Below are positions 1 to 5,891 of a DNA stretch of 6,224 bases, piece after piece. The DNA is taken from the NCBI GenBank assembly GCA_023393375.1, contig JAEWLI010000236.1, positions 1 to 6,224 on the forward strand, read 5' to 3'. Position 1 is the first letter of the stretch. Every line of letters starts with the position of its first letter. Below the pieces are notes generated by a model, which ran no database searches, was not told the DNA's origin, and worked only from the letters and a program-made list of their open reading frames with translations. Source of the stretch: Bacteroidota bacterium (GTDB lineage: Bacteria; Bacteroidota; Bacteroidia; Cytophagales; Cyclobacteriaceae). A program made the translations under genes and the position numbers.

Positions 1-84
1 AAGGCATTGATTGACCGGGGTGTCTCTTTGGGATATGGATCTGATAGCATATCACGACTGATTGAGTTGATCAAAAACCCTTAA
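1..84 (+). CDS. C-terminal end of an unrecognised protein (partial)
   Basis: The window opens inside a reading frame that runs 27 codons to a TAA at 82-84. The encoded tail includes RGVSLGYGSD and ends in an amphipathic stretch, SRLIELIKNP. The other two plus-strand frames hit stops within the first 15 bases. The minus strand also has one open frame here, but it starts just after a stop and has no good start codon, so the plus-strand reading is preferred. I do not recognise the family and the fragment is too short to assign a function. The gene converges on the broken cupin gene downstream. A weak 6-bp stem (TAAACA/TGTTTA at 92-97 and 105-110) follows but is not a convincing terminator. Confidence 0.45.
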   Translation, partial: KALIDRGVSLGYGSDSISRLIELIKNP

Positions 85-127
85 AATCAGCTAAACAGCC
101 GAAGTGTTTATTCAATAAAAATTGTAA

Positions 128-313
128 AAAATCAAATTCACGGTTGAGCTCACCTTCCAGCACTATAAAAAGTTGATCTGTGTCTTTATGGTAGTGCCAT
201 CTGTATTCACCCTCCATAATTGCAATTCTCAAACAATGATCACTTATGTTGTCCAGTATAAATTTTTGTAAGGTTCAGTAACCTTATCTGATTTTTTTAA
301 AGCCCCTCTTCAT
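128..313 (-). pseudogene. Truncated, frameshifted cupin-domain gene remnant
   Basis: Read on the minus strand, 271 down to about 128 encodes LDNISDHCLRIAIMEGEY and then RWHYHKDTDQLFIVLEGEL. This is the first half of a small single-domain cupin: a Gly-rich turn, the HxH metal-binding pair, the DTD(E)LF segment and the LEGEL strand. An in-frame TGA at 275-277 separates it from SDKVTEPYKN, which lies in the adjacent frame and looks like the N-terminal part of the same family. One added T in the A/T run near 261-267 would join them. A possible ATG at 311-313 needs a second shift in the A7 run. After about position 128 the cupin similarity ends and the frame runs into unrelated sequence, stopping at 71-73. 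The usual metal-ligand Glu of the first cupin motif is Gln here. Intact relatives are about 100-115 residues from memory, so more than half is missing. The 5' boundary is uncertain. Confidence 0.7.
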
Positions 314-355
314 CTAATTCACATGTTTTCAAACTTTATAAGATTTATTCATTCT

Positions 356-1252
356 TTATGAAATGCGGAATTGTATGGGTGTTTGACCTGTTTTCTTTTT
401 GAAAAAGACAGAAAAATAATCGGGGTTTTCAAAATTCAATTCGTACGCCACCTCCGACACCGTTTTGCCGGTATGCTTCAACAATGCTTTGGCATAAGTC
501 AATTGGGCTTGGTGAATAAACTGAAGTGCACTTTTGCCGCTAACCTTTTTTATAGTCTCCGATAGATGTTTGGAAGATACATGCAGCTTATCGGCATAAG
601 AATTTACGGTAGTCATTTCCAAAAAATGCTTTGAAATCAGCTGTTCAAATGCCCTGAAAATCTCCTGCTCACGACCGACCCCATTGATACTAGTTGGTTT
701 ATGTGAATAAAAGTTGGCTGCTTTCAATAACAAAATGTGAATGTAATTTTTGATGATCTCCTTACTATGAAGATCTCTATTTATGTATTCCTGGTGTATC
801 CGATGCATCAAGTCCATGATTTCTGTGCCTTCACGTTCTCCAAAGGAAAGAGCCGGATAATTAGTGGGATTAAAAAAAGGGAAATCATTTAGCAAATGAT
901 GGTTGCCGATGTCAAGTCCCAAGAAATCGGGTTTAAAAAACAGGCTAAAACCCTTCACCGGTTCGATGTCGGTGGCATGACCCGTAACCGATTGTAAGCG
1001 ATAGGGACTTACCAAAGTAAGCCTGTTGGAGGTGATAGGCACATCGTGCTCATCGATTTTCAAAGAACACCCTTTGCTGAAATCTACTGTAATCTCATAA
1101 AAACCATTCCGATAAGGAGGAATCTCCTCAAAATTCTCATGACAATCATTGCTGAAATTGTAAATCAAAAAATCAGGATCTCTTGCAGGAACTGAGAGGT
1201 TTACCGTCCTCAAATAGTCATGAATCTCTGAAAAGTGGTGTATATTGGCCAT
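356..1252 (-). CDS. AraC-family transcriptional regulator
   Basis: This 298-residue protein has the two-part layout of AraC/XylS regulators. Residues 1 to about 185 form a sensor region of the cupin-like AraC-binding type (for example FYEITVDFSKG and the LVSPYRLQSV strand). Residues about 195-298 form the DNA-binding domain with two helix-turn-helix units: SYADKLHVSSKHLSETIKK (about 218-236) and TVSEVAYELNFENPDYFS (about 264-281). The family hallmark FFKKKTGQTPIQFR sits at the end. Length is normal for the family. The start ATG at 1250-1252 has only a distant AAGGA (about 17 nt upstream), which is common in Bacteroidota. The inducer and targets cannot be read from the sequence. The gene lies downstream of arsC on the same strand, separated by 205 nt, so it probably has its own promoter. 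The broken cupin gene lies just downstream and may once have been its partner. Confidence 0.93.
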   Translation of the reverse strand: MANIHHFSEIHDYLRTVNLSVPARDPDFLIYNFSNDCHENFEEIPPYRNGFYEITVDFSKGCSLKIDEHDVPITSNRLTLVSPYRLQSVTGHATDIEPVKGFSLFFKPDFLGLDIGNHHLLNDFPFFNPTNYPALSFGEREGTEIMDLMHRIHQEYINRDLHSKEIIKNYIHILLLKAANFYSHKPTSINGVGREQEIFRAFEQLISKHFLEMTTVNSYADKLHVSSKHLSETIKKVSGKSALQFIHQAQLTYAKALLKHTGKTVSEVAYELNFENPDYFSVFFKKKTGQTPIQFRIS

Positions 1253-1457
1253 TATTTGATTGTTTATTTTTCCTTACGAAATTTTGCACCAATAGTTATA
1301 AAGTAAAAGTACCGACCAGATTTTCAATTTTTCGGATTTACAATTGCATTTATCTGAAACAGAAATTGCTTCCCTTAATGTCTTTACTGGTATTTTTTTT
1401 GATATAGGAGATTACAAGTCAGCTGGGTAAATGTACTACTACTCACAGAAAATAAAA

Positions 1458-2093
1458 TCAACTTTTAACCTTGCTGAACAGATAAAACATCTCCCCGGCT
1501 ATCTGGTGAGTTCTTTCTGTATAGGCCTGATCTTGTTGTGGCGTTCCGTCGAAACTTTTGGGGTCTTCATAGGTGACTGGAATTCTGAGCGAAGCACCCG
1601 GAATAAAAGGACAGTTTTCATCAGCATGGGAACAGGTCATGATGGCGGCAAAATCGGATGTTGGATTTTCCCCTTCGTCATAAATTTTAGAATATACTGT
1701 CATAACCGGTGCGTCATCAGCATATTTAACAGCATACAAGGGATTGTTTCCATCCTCGATAACCGTTATTTCCAGACCAGCTTCCCGCATAGCCTTAACG
1801 GCATTCGGATTAAAAGCAGTAGCCTCTGTGCCTCCCGAATAAGTTTGTATGTTATCAATGCCATAATAATAAGCGGCAACCTGAGCCCAAATTTGAGAAA
1901 TATGGCTCCGTCGCGAATTGTGAGTACAAATAAAAGTCAATCTGGCTGGATGGTTTTCACCAACTTTGGATTTTACATAGCCCGCCACCTTCTCAAGGAT
2001 TTCTTTGCGTGACGCAGGGATTTGACCAAATTCCTGAACTCTTGCTTCAATAAAGCTTGCGAGTTCTTTTTTAATCATTGTGTTTTCTATCAT
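1458..2093 (-). CDS. arsC: Arsenate reductase of the low-molecular-weight phosphatase fold (ArsC-like)
   Basis: The product should reduce arsenate to arsenite in the cytoplasm for export by the adjacent Acr3. The 211-residue protein has an N-terminal extension of about 50 residues and then the phosphatase-fold core. The P-loop is FICTHNSRRSH, a CX5R motif with Cys56 and Arg62. IMTCSHADENCP carries Cys154 and Cys161, seven residues apart, matching the Cys82/Cys89 redox pair of thioredoxin-coupled ArsC such as that of Bacillus subtilis. YEDPK supplies the likely general-acid Asp177. Retention of all three cysteines favours arsenate reductase over a plain protein-tyrosine phosphatase, as such proteins are often labelled. 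The gene follows acr3 by 25 nt and is last in the ars operon. ATG at 2093 is used here; the second in-frame ATG (2078, Met6) is a plausible alternative, and neither has a clear ribosome binding site. No obvious terminator follows. Confidence 0.9.
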   Translation of the reverse strand: MIENTMIKKELASFIEARVQEFGQIPASRKEILEKVAGYVKSKVGENHPARLTFICTHNSRRSHISQIWAQVAAYYYGIDNIQTYSGGTEATAFNPNAVKAMREAGLEITVIEDGNNPLYAVKYADDAPVMTVYSKIYDEGENPTSDFAAIMTCSHADENCPFIPGASLRIPVTYEDPKSFDGTPQQDQAYTERTHQIAGEMFYLFSKVKS

Positions 2094-2118
2094 TTAAAAA
2101 ATATGTTATAGTTTCAGA

Positions 2119-3171
2119 TTAAAATTTGTTCCTATTGGCAAACCAGACCAGAGACAGCATCACCGGCACTTCTACCAATACCCCAACAACTGTAACCAAT
2201 GCAGCAGGAGATTGTAGTCCGAATAAGGCTATAGCCACAGCTACAGCAAGTTCAAAGAAGTTGCTGGCACCGATCATGGCTGCTGGCGAACAAATGGCAT
2301 GTGGCAATTTCAGCCACTTTCCGCCATACCAAGCAATAAAGAAAATAAAATAGGTTTGAATAATAAGAGGCACCGCAGCCAGTAAAATGATCAAAGGATT
2401 ATTGACGATATTCTGACCCTGGAATGCAAACAGCAAGATCAATGTAACCAATAATGCGATTATACTCACAGGTTTAAGTTTGGGTAAAAATGCCTCCTTA
2501 AACCATTGCTGGCCTCTACTTTTTATCAGGAGACGTTGGGTAATTACACCACCAACCAGCGGTACCACAACAAAAATCAATACGCTCGCAACTAGCGTAT
2601 CGTAAGGAATAACCACATCGGTAATGCCTAATAACAAACCCACGATTGGAATGAAAGCCACAAGGATGATCAGGTCATTAACAGAAACTTGGACTAAAGT
2701 GTAATTAGGATCGCCATTGGTGAGGTACGACCATACAAAAACCATCGCTGTACATGGAGCAGCACCTAGTATAATAGCACCTGCAATATATTCACCCGCC
2801 ATTTCCGGTGATATCCAGGCTTGATACAGCTGAGAAAAGAATAACCACGCAAAGAATGCCATGGTGAATGGCTTGATCAGCCAGTTAATAACCACCGTCA
2901 ATATCACGCCCTTGGGTTTTTTCCCCACCTCTTTGATGCTCCTAAAGTCTATTTGAAGCATCATCGGATAGATCATCAGCCAGATCAAGATAGCAACAGG
3001 TATATTCACTTGTGCAATTTCAAGGCTACTGATAACCTGTATGTTGTCACCTGCAAAATGTCCTATGGTTATCCCAATTATAATACACAATGCCACCCAA
3101 ACTGAAAGGTACTTATCGAAAAAACCGATCTTTTTAAGCTCACTTGGAGGTTCTTGAATAGAATTCTTCAT
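2119..3171 (-). CDS. acr3: Acr3-family arsenite efflux permease
   Basis: This 350-residue, strongly hydrophobic inner-membrane protein exports arsenite using the proton motive force. The length and about ten predicted membrane segments between residues 20 and 345 fit Acr3. Family landmarks include WLMIYPMMLQIDF (about 64-76), GAAPCTAMVFVWSYL (136-150) with the conserved transport Cys140, GASNFFELAVA (301-311), and VGVLVEVPVML (329-339) with conserved Glu334. Cys140 and Glu334 correspond to the Cys and Glu shown to be needed in studied Acr3 proteins. The start ATG at 3169-3171 overlaps the stop of the preceding arsD-like frame as ATGA, so translation is probably coupled. arsC follows after 25 nt. 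No arsA ATPase gene is present, so this pump should act as a secondary transporter. It is unrelated in sequence to ArsB. Confidence 0.97.
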   Translation of the reverse strand: MKNSIQEPPSELKKIGFFDKYLSVWVALCIIIGITIGHFAGDNIQVISSLEIAQVNIPVAILIWLMIYPMMLQIDFRSIKEVGKKPKGVILTVVINWLIKPFTMAFFAWLFFSQLYQAWISPEMAGEYIAGAIILGAAPCTAMVFVWSYLTNGDPNYTLVQVSVNDLIILVAFIPIVGLLLGITDVVIPYDTLVASVLIFVVVPLVGGVITQRLLIKSRGQQWFKEAFLPKLKPVSIIALLVTLILLFAFQGQNIVNNPLIILLAAVPLIIQTYFIFFIAWYGGKWLKLPHAICSPAAMIGASNFFELAVAVAIALFGLQSPAALVTVVGVLVEVPVMLSLVWFANRNKF

Positions 3172-3362
3172 ATTGATATATTAAGCGGTTTTATTTTGAA
3201 ACTTAACACATTAGTCTTCAGCAATGGTAGTATGCCATGCATCTGGTATAAAGAATAATCTGAATGGTAACTATTAGCTGAAAAACCTTTGTTGGTCAGG
3301 CCGGATCCAAACACTCCTGCGGAACAATATAAAACAGGTTCAAATATCTCCAGTTCTTTCAT
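3168..3362 (-). CDS. arsD: Shrunken ArsD-like protein, probable arsD relic
   Basis: The 64-residue product begins MKELEIFEPVLYCSAGVFG, which lines up without gaps with the start of the arsenite chaperone ArsD (E. coli plasmid R773 reads FDPAMCCSTGVCG at the same positions). ArsD binds arsenite through Cys12, Cys13 and Cys18; here these are Tyr12, Cys13 and Phe18, each change one base from a TGT codon. LTNKGFSANSY resembles the middle ArsD segment around the LKQCGVQIERF strand, and HGILPLL resembles the late GLPLLL segment. The frame therefore looks like ArsD (about 110-120 residues) with about 15-20 residues missing in two places, and the C-terminal end also lost. ATG at 3360-3362 is chosen because it matches the ArsD start; an in-frame TTG lies 6 nt upstream. 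It starts 10 nt after the arsR stop and its TGA overlaps the acr3 ATG. Metallochaperone function is unlikely. The homology call rests on my reading, not a search. Confidence 0.72.
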   Translation of the reverse strand: MKELEIFEPVLYCSAGVFGSGLTNKGFSANSYHSDYSLYQMHGILPLLKTNVLSFKIKPLNISI

Positions 3363-3372
3363 ATTCAATTTT

Positions 3373-3705
3373 TTAACAACATTCGTCCAGGTTTATTTTT
3401 ACTGCTTCTTTAATACCTTGTAAAAAGGTTATCAGATTGTCAACTCCATCGGTGGATAGGCAATAACACATTTTGGAGTCGTCGATACTTCCCTTTATAA
3501 GACCAGCATTTTTCAATTCCTTCAAATGTTGCGACATGGTGGACTGTGCCAGTCCCACTGTTTCAGCAAGATGCCCACATTGGCAGTGTTGGTTTTTCAT
3601 GATTTCCTGAATGATGGCTATTCTGCCCGGATGTGCCAATGCTTTAGCCATATTTGCTAAAGTCTCTTGCTGTTGATTATATGCCCCTATTTTGGTTGCC
3701 CCCAT
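3373..3705 (-). CDS. arsR: ArsR-family arsenite-responsive repressor
   Basis: This 110-residue winged-helix protein belongs to the ArsR/SmtB family and should repress the ars operon until arsenite binds. The core runs from LANMAKALAHPGRIAII (about 16-32) through the recognition helix QSTMSQHLKELKNAGLI (about 54-70) to a wing around GSIDDSKMCYCLS. Thiols available for arsenite are Cys41 and Cys43 (HCQCG, just before the DNA-binding helices, near where classical ArsR has its CVC site), Cys80 and Cys82 in the wing, and a C-terminal Cys109-Cys110 pair. Which of them form the sensor cannot be told by eye. The gene is first in the operon, with the arsD relic 10 nt downstream, and its start at 3705 lies 17 nt from a palindromic operator that overlaps the promoter. 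Confidence 0.95.
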   Translation of the reverse strand: MGATKIGAYNQQQETLANMAKALAHPGRIAIIQEIMKNQHCQCGHLAETVGLAQSTMSQHLKELKNAGLIKGSIDDSKMCYCLSTDGVDNLITFLQGIKEAVKINLDECC

Positions 3706-3722
3706 AGTGCTTTATTTAGATA

Positions 3723-3736
3723 TCGCAATATTACGA
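3723..3736. promoter_or_regulatory. Probable ArsR operator
   Basis: TCGCAATATTACGA is a 14-bp inverted repeat in which 12 of 14 positions are symmetrical (one mismatched pair, C opposite A). It lies 17 bp upstream of the arsR start and covers the proposed -7 box, so a bound repressor would block RNA polymerase directly. Position and symmetry support autoregulation by ArsR; binding itself is inferred. Confidence 0.72.
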
Positions 3737-3757
3737 ATAATTAATTTAATAAATCAA
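3726..3757 (-). promoter_or_regulatory. Probable ars operon promoter (Bacteroidota type)
   Basis: On the minus strand, TTG (3757-3755) is followed after 21 nt by TAATATTG (3733-3726). This fits the Bacteroidota form TTG, 19-23 nt, TAnnTTTG with one mismatch in the -7 box. Transcription would start near 3719, giving a short leader of about 14 nt before the arsR ATG. The -7 box lies inside the operator palindrome. Confidence 0.55.
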
Positions 3758-4178
3758 TTTTTAAAAAGATATGATTTATATAGTGATTGAATCCGTGACT
3801 TAAGATTAAAGAATAATAAAATAAGTAATTCGCTATTGATGCTTAATTAATAGTTAATTTGGCAAAATAGGAAATATGTAGAATAATGATCTTATTGGCT
3901 TAAGTCTGAATATTTATTATTTTAAAAAGCTAAATTTTAAGAAATATTATATTAATTACCATTATATCTGCTATTCCTGCAATTATTTTATCCAATGTTA
4001 AGTTAATGTTAAATTTATTATGGGAGGTTTTAATATTTTTTATACAAACAATTTTAAAGCCCTTTATTATTAGGGTATTTTCAATGTAATCAATAGAATT
4101 ATGAAATTTTAACAATTATTAACTTTTATGCTGTATAATTTATTATTGCACACGTGAAACTATTATAAATTGTATTCG
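3758..4178. other. A+T-rich intergenic stretch without a supported gene
   Basis: About 420 bases between the ars promoter and the candidate small RNA. Two 60-base lines counted by hand gave 25% and 13% G+C, well below the coding regions. The longest open frame (4115 to 3930, minus) begins at TTG, is very rich in Ile, Asn and Lys, and resembles nothing I know. Only a weak 4-bp stem (CCCT/AGGG at 4060-4075) was seen. The ars promoter and operator lie just outside the lower end. Confidence 0.6.
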
Positions 4179-4186
4179 TATATTTG
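4179..4186 (+). promoter_or_regulatory. -7 promoter box for the candidate small RNA
   Basis: TATATTTG matches the Bacteroidota -7 consensus TAnnTTTG at every fixed position. Upstream, GTG at 4154-4156 sits 22 nt away and matches the -33 TTG at two of three bases. Transcription would start near 4191. No open frame follows, only a hairpin terminator about 100 nt downstream. Confidence 0.45.
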
Positions 4187-4190
4187 CATA

Positions 4191-4320
4191 GGTAATCAAT
4201 TAAAAAATAGAAGTCAATTTCCCTAGAACGTGGGAATAAAGATATAGGATAAGTAGTTTTTTTTCATAATTTTGGGTTTGTACTGCGTTCCAGCTTTCTG
4301 AGCTGGAACACTTTTATTTT
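4191..4320 (+). ncRNA. Candidate intergenic small RNA, about 130 nt
   Basis: The transcript is inferred from a consensus -7 box at 4179-4186 and a strong intrinsic terminator ending near 4320, both on the plus strand. No gene lies on this strand between them, and the stretch has no ATG that could open a small protein. A short hairpin, TTCCC/GGGAA with an 8-nt loop, is visible inside at about 4219-4236, and the 3' end forms the 9-bp terminator stem. A run of eight T lies at about 4257-4264. I cannot match it to 6S, SRP, tmRNA or RNase P RNA. Known Bacteroidota families such as Flavo-1 cannot be excluded by eye. The RNA would be encoded in the opposite direction to its neighbours arsR and the lipoprotein gene. 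Confidence 0.42.
4287..4320 (+). terminator. Strong intrinsic terminator, plus strand
   Basis: GTTCCAGCT (4287-4295) and AGCTGGAAC (4301-4309) form a perfect 9-bp stem around a TTCTG loop, followed by the T-rich tract CTTTTATTTT (4311-4320). The other side of the stem has no T run on the minus strand, so it faces plus-strand transcripts and does not obviously end the lipoprotein mRNA. Confidence 0.8.
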
Positions 4321-4384
4321 AAGCCATTCTGTTTTTGCGAATATATAAATTCTTCTTCCTTAAATAGCTATACTAATCCAATAA

Positions 4385-4786
4385 TTATTTTCTCACCATA
4401 ATTTGTTCTTGATCCCTTAGCATTTGTTGCATCTGTGGTATATTCATCATCATCGAACGAACACTACTATCACTCTTAGTAACATAGGCAAGGTTATTTA
4501 TCAGCATCAACATGGTTTCAGGCTTCATATGGGCAATAAGGTGCATATTTTGCATATCAAACAATTGCTGCATGGCTTCATCATCCATCATTAATTGCTG
4601 CAACGCTACATTATTTTCTGTCAGTTGGCCTAAAAACTCTGCCAATAACATCTGATCGTTTATGATTGTGGAAAATATTTCACTTCTTGTTTCATCATTG
4701 TTTATCAAATCATGCTGATCATAGGAAGCCGATGAAGTGCATCCGATGAAAATGAGCAGAGCGGGTAAAATAATAATATTTTTCAT
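4385..4786 (-). CDS. Methionine-rich lipoprotein of unknown function
   Basis: The 133-residue product starts with a lipoprotein signal: a Lys, a hydrophobic run and the lipobox-like IFIGC with Cys16, so it is probably lipidated and anchored in an envelope membrane. The mature part has many Met and Gln residues; the whole protein has 16 Met (12%). Three 16-residue segments look like diverged repeats: residues 37-52 (IFSTIINDQMLLAEFL), 61-76 (ALQQLMMDDEAMQQLF) and 108-123 (SVRSMMMNIPQMQQML). All share two hydrophobic residues, an acidic or Asn position, and a closing hydrophobic/Gln helix. This resembles short helical hairpins of the STI1 kind, or a Met-rich metal-binding surface, but I do not recognise the family. 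It lies 113 nt after lolD on the same strand. A TTAATTTG (4815-4808, minus) is one base off a -7 box and might give it its own promoter. Confidence 0.85.
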   Translation of the reverse strand: MKNIIILPALLIFIGCTSSASYDQHDLINNDETRSEIFSTIINDQMLLAEFLGQLTENNVALQQLMMDDEAMQQLFDMQNMHLIAHMKPETMLMLINNLAYVTKSDSSVRSMMMNIPQMQQMLRDQEQIMVRK

Positions 4787-4899
4787 ATCGGCTTATGTTT
4801 TTGTGTGCAAATTAAAAAGAGGACATGACTATTTAACCTCAAATTTCATACCTTGTTTAAATCTCTAAGTATAGCGATGGTTTTAACCGACAAGTGGTC

Positions 4900-5556
4900 T
4901 CATTTCACCATCATTCCATCCATCATCTCCAATTTACGATCAGCCATTCTAGCCAATCCATCATTATGTGTCACTATCACAAATGTCTGTCCCAAAGTTT
5001 CTCTCAAATGAAAGAATAATTTATGCAGGTCTTCAGCATTTTTTGAATCGAGGTTACCACTTGGCTCATCAGCAAAAACAATATCAGGTTGATTGACTAA
5101 TGCCCTGGCTACTGCAGCCCGTTGTTGTTCACCTCCTGAAAGTTCCGAGGGTTTATGATCCATCCTTTCACTTAATCCCAGCATTTGCAACAGGTGCCTG
5201 GCTTTATTTTCCACTTCTTCCTGAGGGTATTTTCCTAAATATCCTGGAATACAAACATTTTCAAATGCTGAAAACTCTGGCAACAAATTATGAAACTGAA
5301 AAATAAAACCAATATGGTTATTGCGAAATTTTGATAAACGTGTGGCATTTAGTTGGCTAAGGTTCGAACCATTGATGATCACATCACCGGAATCTGGTTT
5401 GTCCAAAGCACCAAGAATATGTAACAAAGTACTTTTTCCTGCACCTGAAGCACCTACAATAGATACAATTTCACCTTTTTGTATGTCAATATCTATGCCC
5501 CTCAATACATTAAGCGAACCATAGGATTTATATATCTTTTTCCCTTGAAGGATCAT
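4900..5556 (-). CDS. lolD: LolD-type ABC transporter ATP-binding protein
   Basis: The 218-residue protein is a complete ABC ATPase: Walker A GASGAGKST (35-43), Q-loop Gln87 in FQFHNLLPEFSAFENV, signature LSGGEQQR (139-146), Walker B IVFADEP with catalytic Glu164, D-loop GNLD, and switch His197 in VTHND. The FQFHNLLPEFSAFENV block and the short length place it in the LolD/MacB/FtsE branch, and LolD is the best fit. LolD powers the LolCDE complex, which releases outer-membrane lipoproteins from the inner membrane. No permease gene is adjacent, which is not unusual in Bacteroidota, where lolD is often apart from lolC/E. The ATG at 5554-5556 has no clear ribosome binding site. MacB- or FtsE-like export ATPases are the main alternatives. 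Confidence 0.88.
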   Translation of the reverse strand: MILQGKKIYKSYGSLNVLRGIDIDIQKGEIVSIVGASGAGKSTLLHILGALDKPDSGDVIINGSNLSQLNATRLSKFRNNHIGFIFQFHNLLPEFSAFENVCIPGYLGKYPQEEVENKARHLLQMLGLSERMDHKPSELSGGEQQRAAVARALVNQPDIVFADEPSGNLDSKNAEDLHKLFFHLRETLGQTFVIVTHNDGLARMADRKLEMMDGMMVK

Positions 5557-5613
5557 AAGTTACAAATTCAGAAAAATAGAATTAAATATTACATGGTTTT
5601 CGGTGAGCATAAA

Positions 5614-5656
5614 TTTAAACAAGAATAGTTTCAAAATGAATAATTTCTTGTTTAAA
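5614..5656. repeat. 12-bp perfect inverted repeat upstream of lolD
   Basis: TTTAAACAAGAA (5614-5625) and TTCTTGTTTAAA (5645-5656) are exact reverse complements separated by 19 nt. The spacer itself contains TTCA/TGAA around AAA. One extra A on the right arm interrupts a further match (AAATTT). The stem has only 2 G/C pairs, so it would be a poor terminator; a protein-binding site or a cruciform is more likely. It lies 58 bp upstream of the lolD start. Confidence 0.65.
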
Positions 5657-5861
5657 ATTTTTCATTCGGTAATTACTCCATAAAAGCTGTTGATCCCATA
5701 ATATAATCATAATCTTGCTCGATTTATCTAAAGTAGCGAACGATATTTATTATTGAATAGATGGTTTTTTTGAACTTTTGGAATATCCGTTAGTTATTGT
5801 GGGATAATTATTTATCAAAAAATTATATTATAACCCCATTGGGCATCAGGAAACTGGATTA

Positions 5862-5891
5862 TCAGGTAATAAAACTCATTTTTCTACCTGA
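5862..5891. repeat. 7-bp inverted repeat upstream of sucC
   Basis: TCAGGTA (5862-5868) and TACCTGA (5885-5891) are exact reverse complements with a 16-nt spacer, about 73 bp before the sucC ATG. A further ATCAGG copy lies at 5845-5850. This could be a regulator site for sucC, but a 7-bp repeat may also occur by chance. Confidence 0.35.

Noticed and set aside
92..110. TAAACA/TGTTTA stem after the first partial gene, considered as a terminator
   Set aside because: The stem is 6 bp with one G/C pair and lacks a proper T tract directly after it.
1274..1280. TTACGAA upstream of the AraC gene, identical to one half of the ars operator
   Set aside because: Only a single half-site is present, with no symmetrical partner, so it is not evidence for ArsR control.
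1431..2012. A 193-codon open frame on the plus strand opposite arsC
   Set aside because: It lies antisense to a well-supported arsenate reductase gene, and its product has no recognisable domain; it is a shadow of arsC codon use.
4060..4075. CCCT/AGGG hairpin in the A+T-rich gap
   Set aside because: A 4-bp stem with an 8-nt loop is expected by chance, and no gene ends nearby.
3930..4115. A 61-codon open frame on the minus strand in the A+T-rich gap
   Set aside because: It starts at TTG, has no usable ATG near its beginning, is dominated by Ile/Asn/Lys as expected of random A+T-rich sequence, and has no recognisable motif or upstream signal.
4287..4309. Reading the 9-bp hairpin as the terminator of the minus-strand lipoprotein gene
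   Set aside because: On the minus strand the stem is followed by GCAGTACAAACCC with no T run, so only the plus-strand orientation fits an intrinsic terminator.
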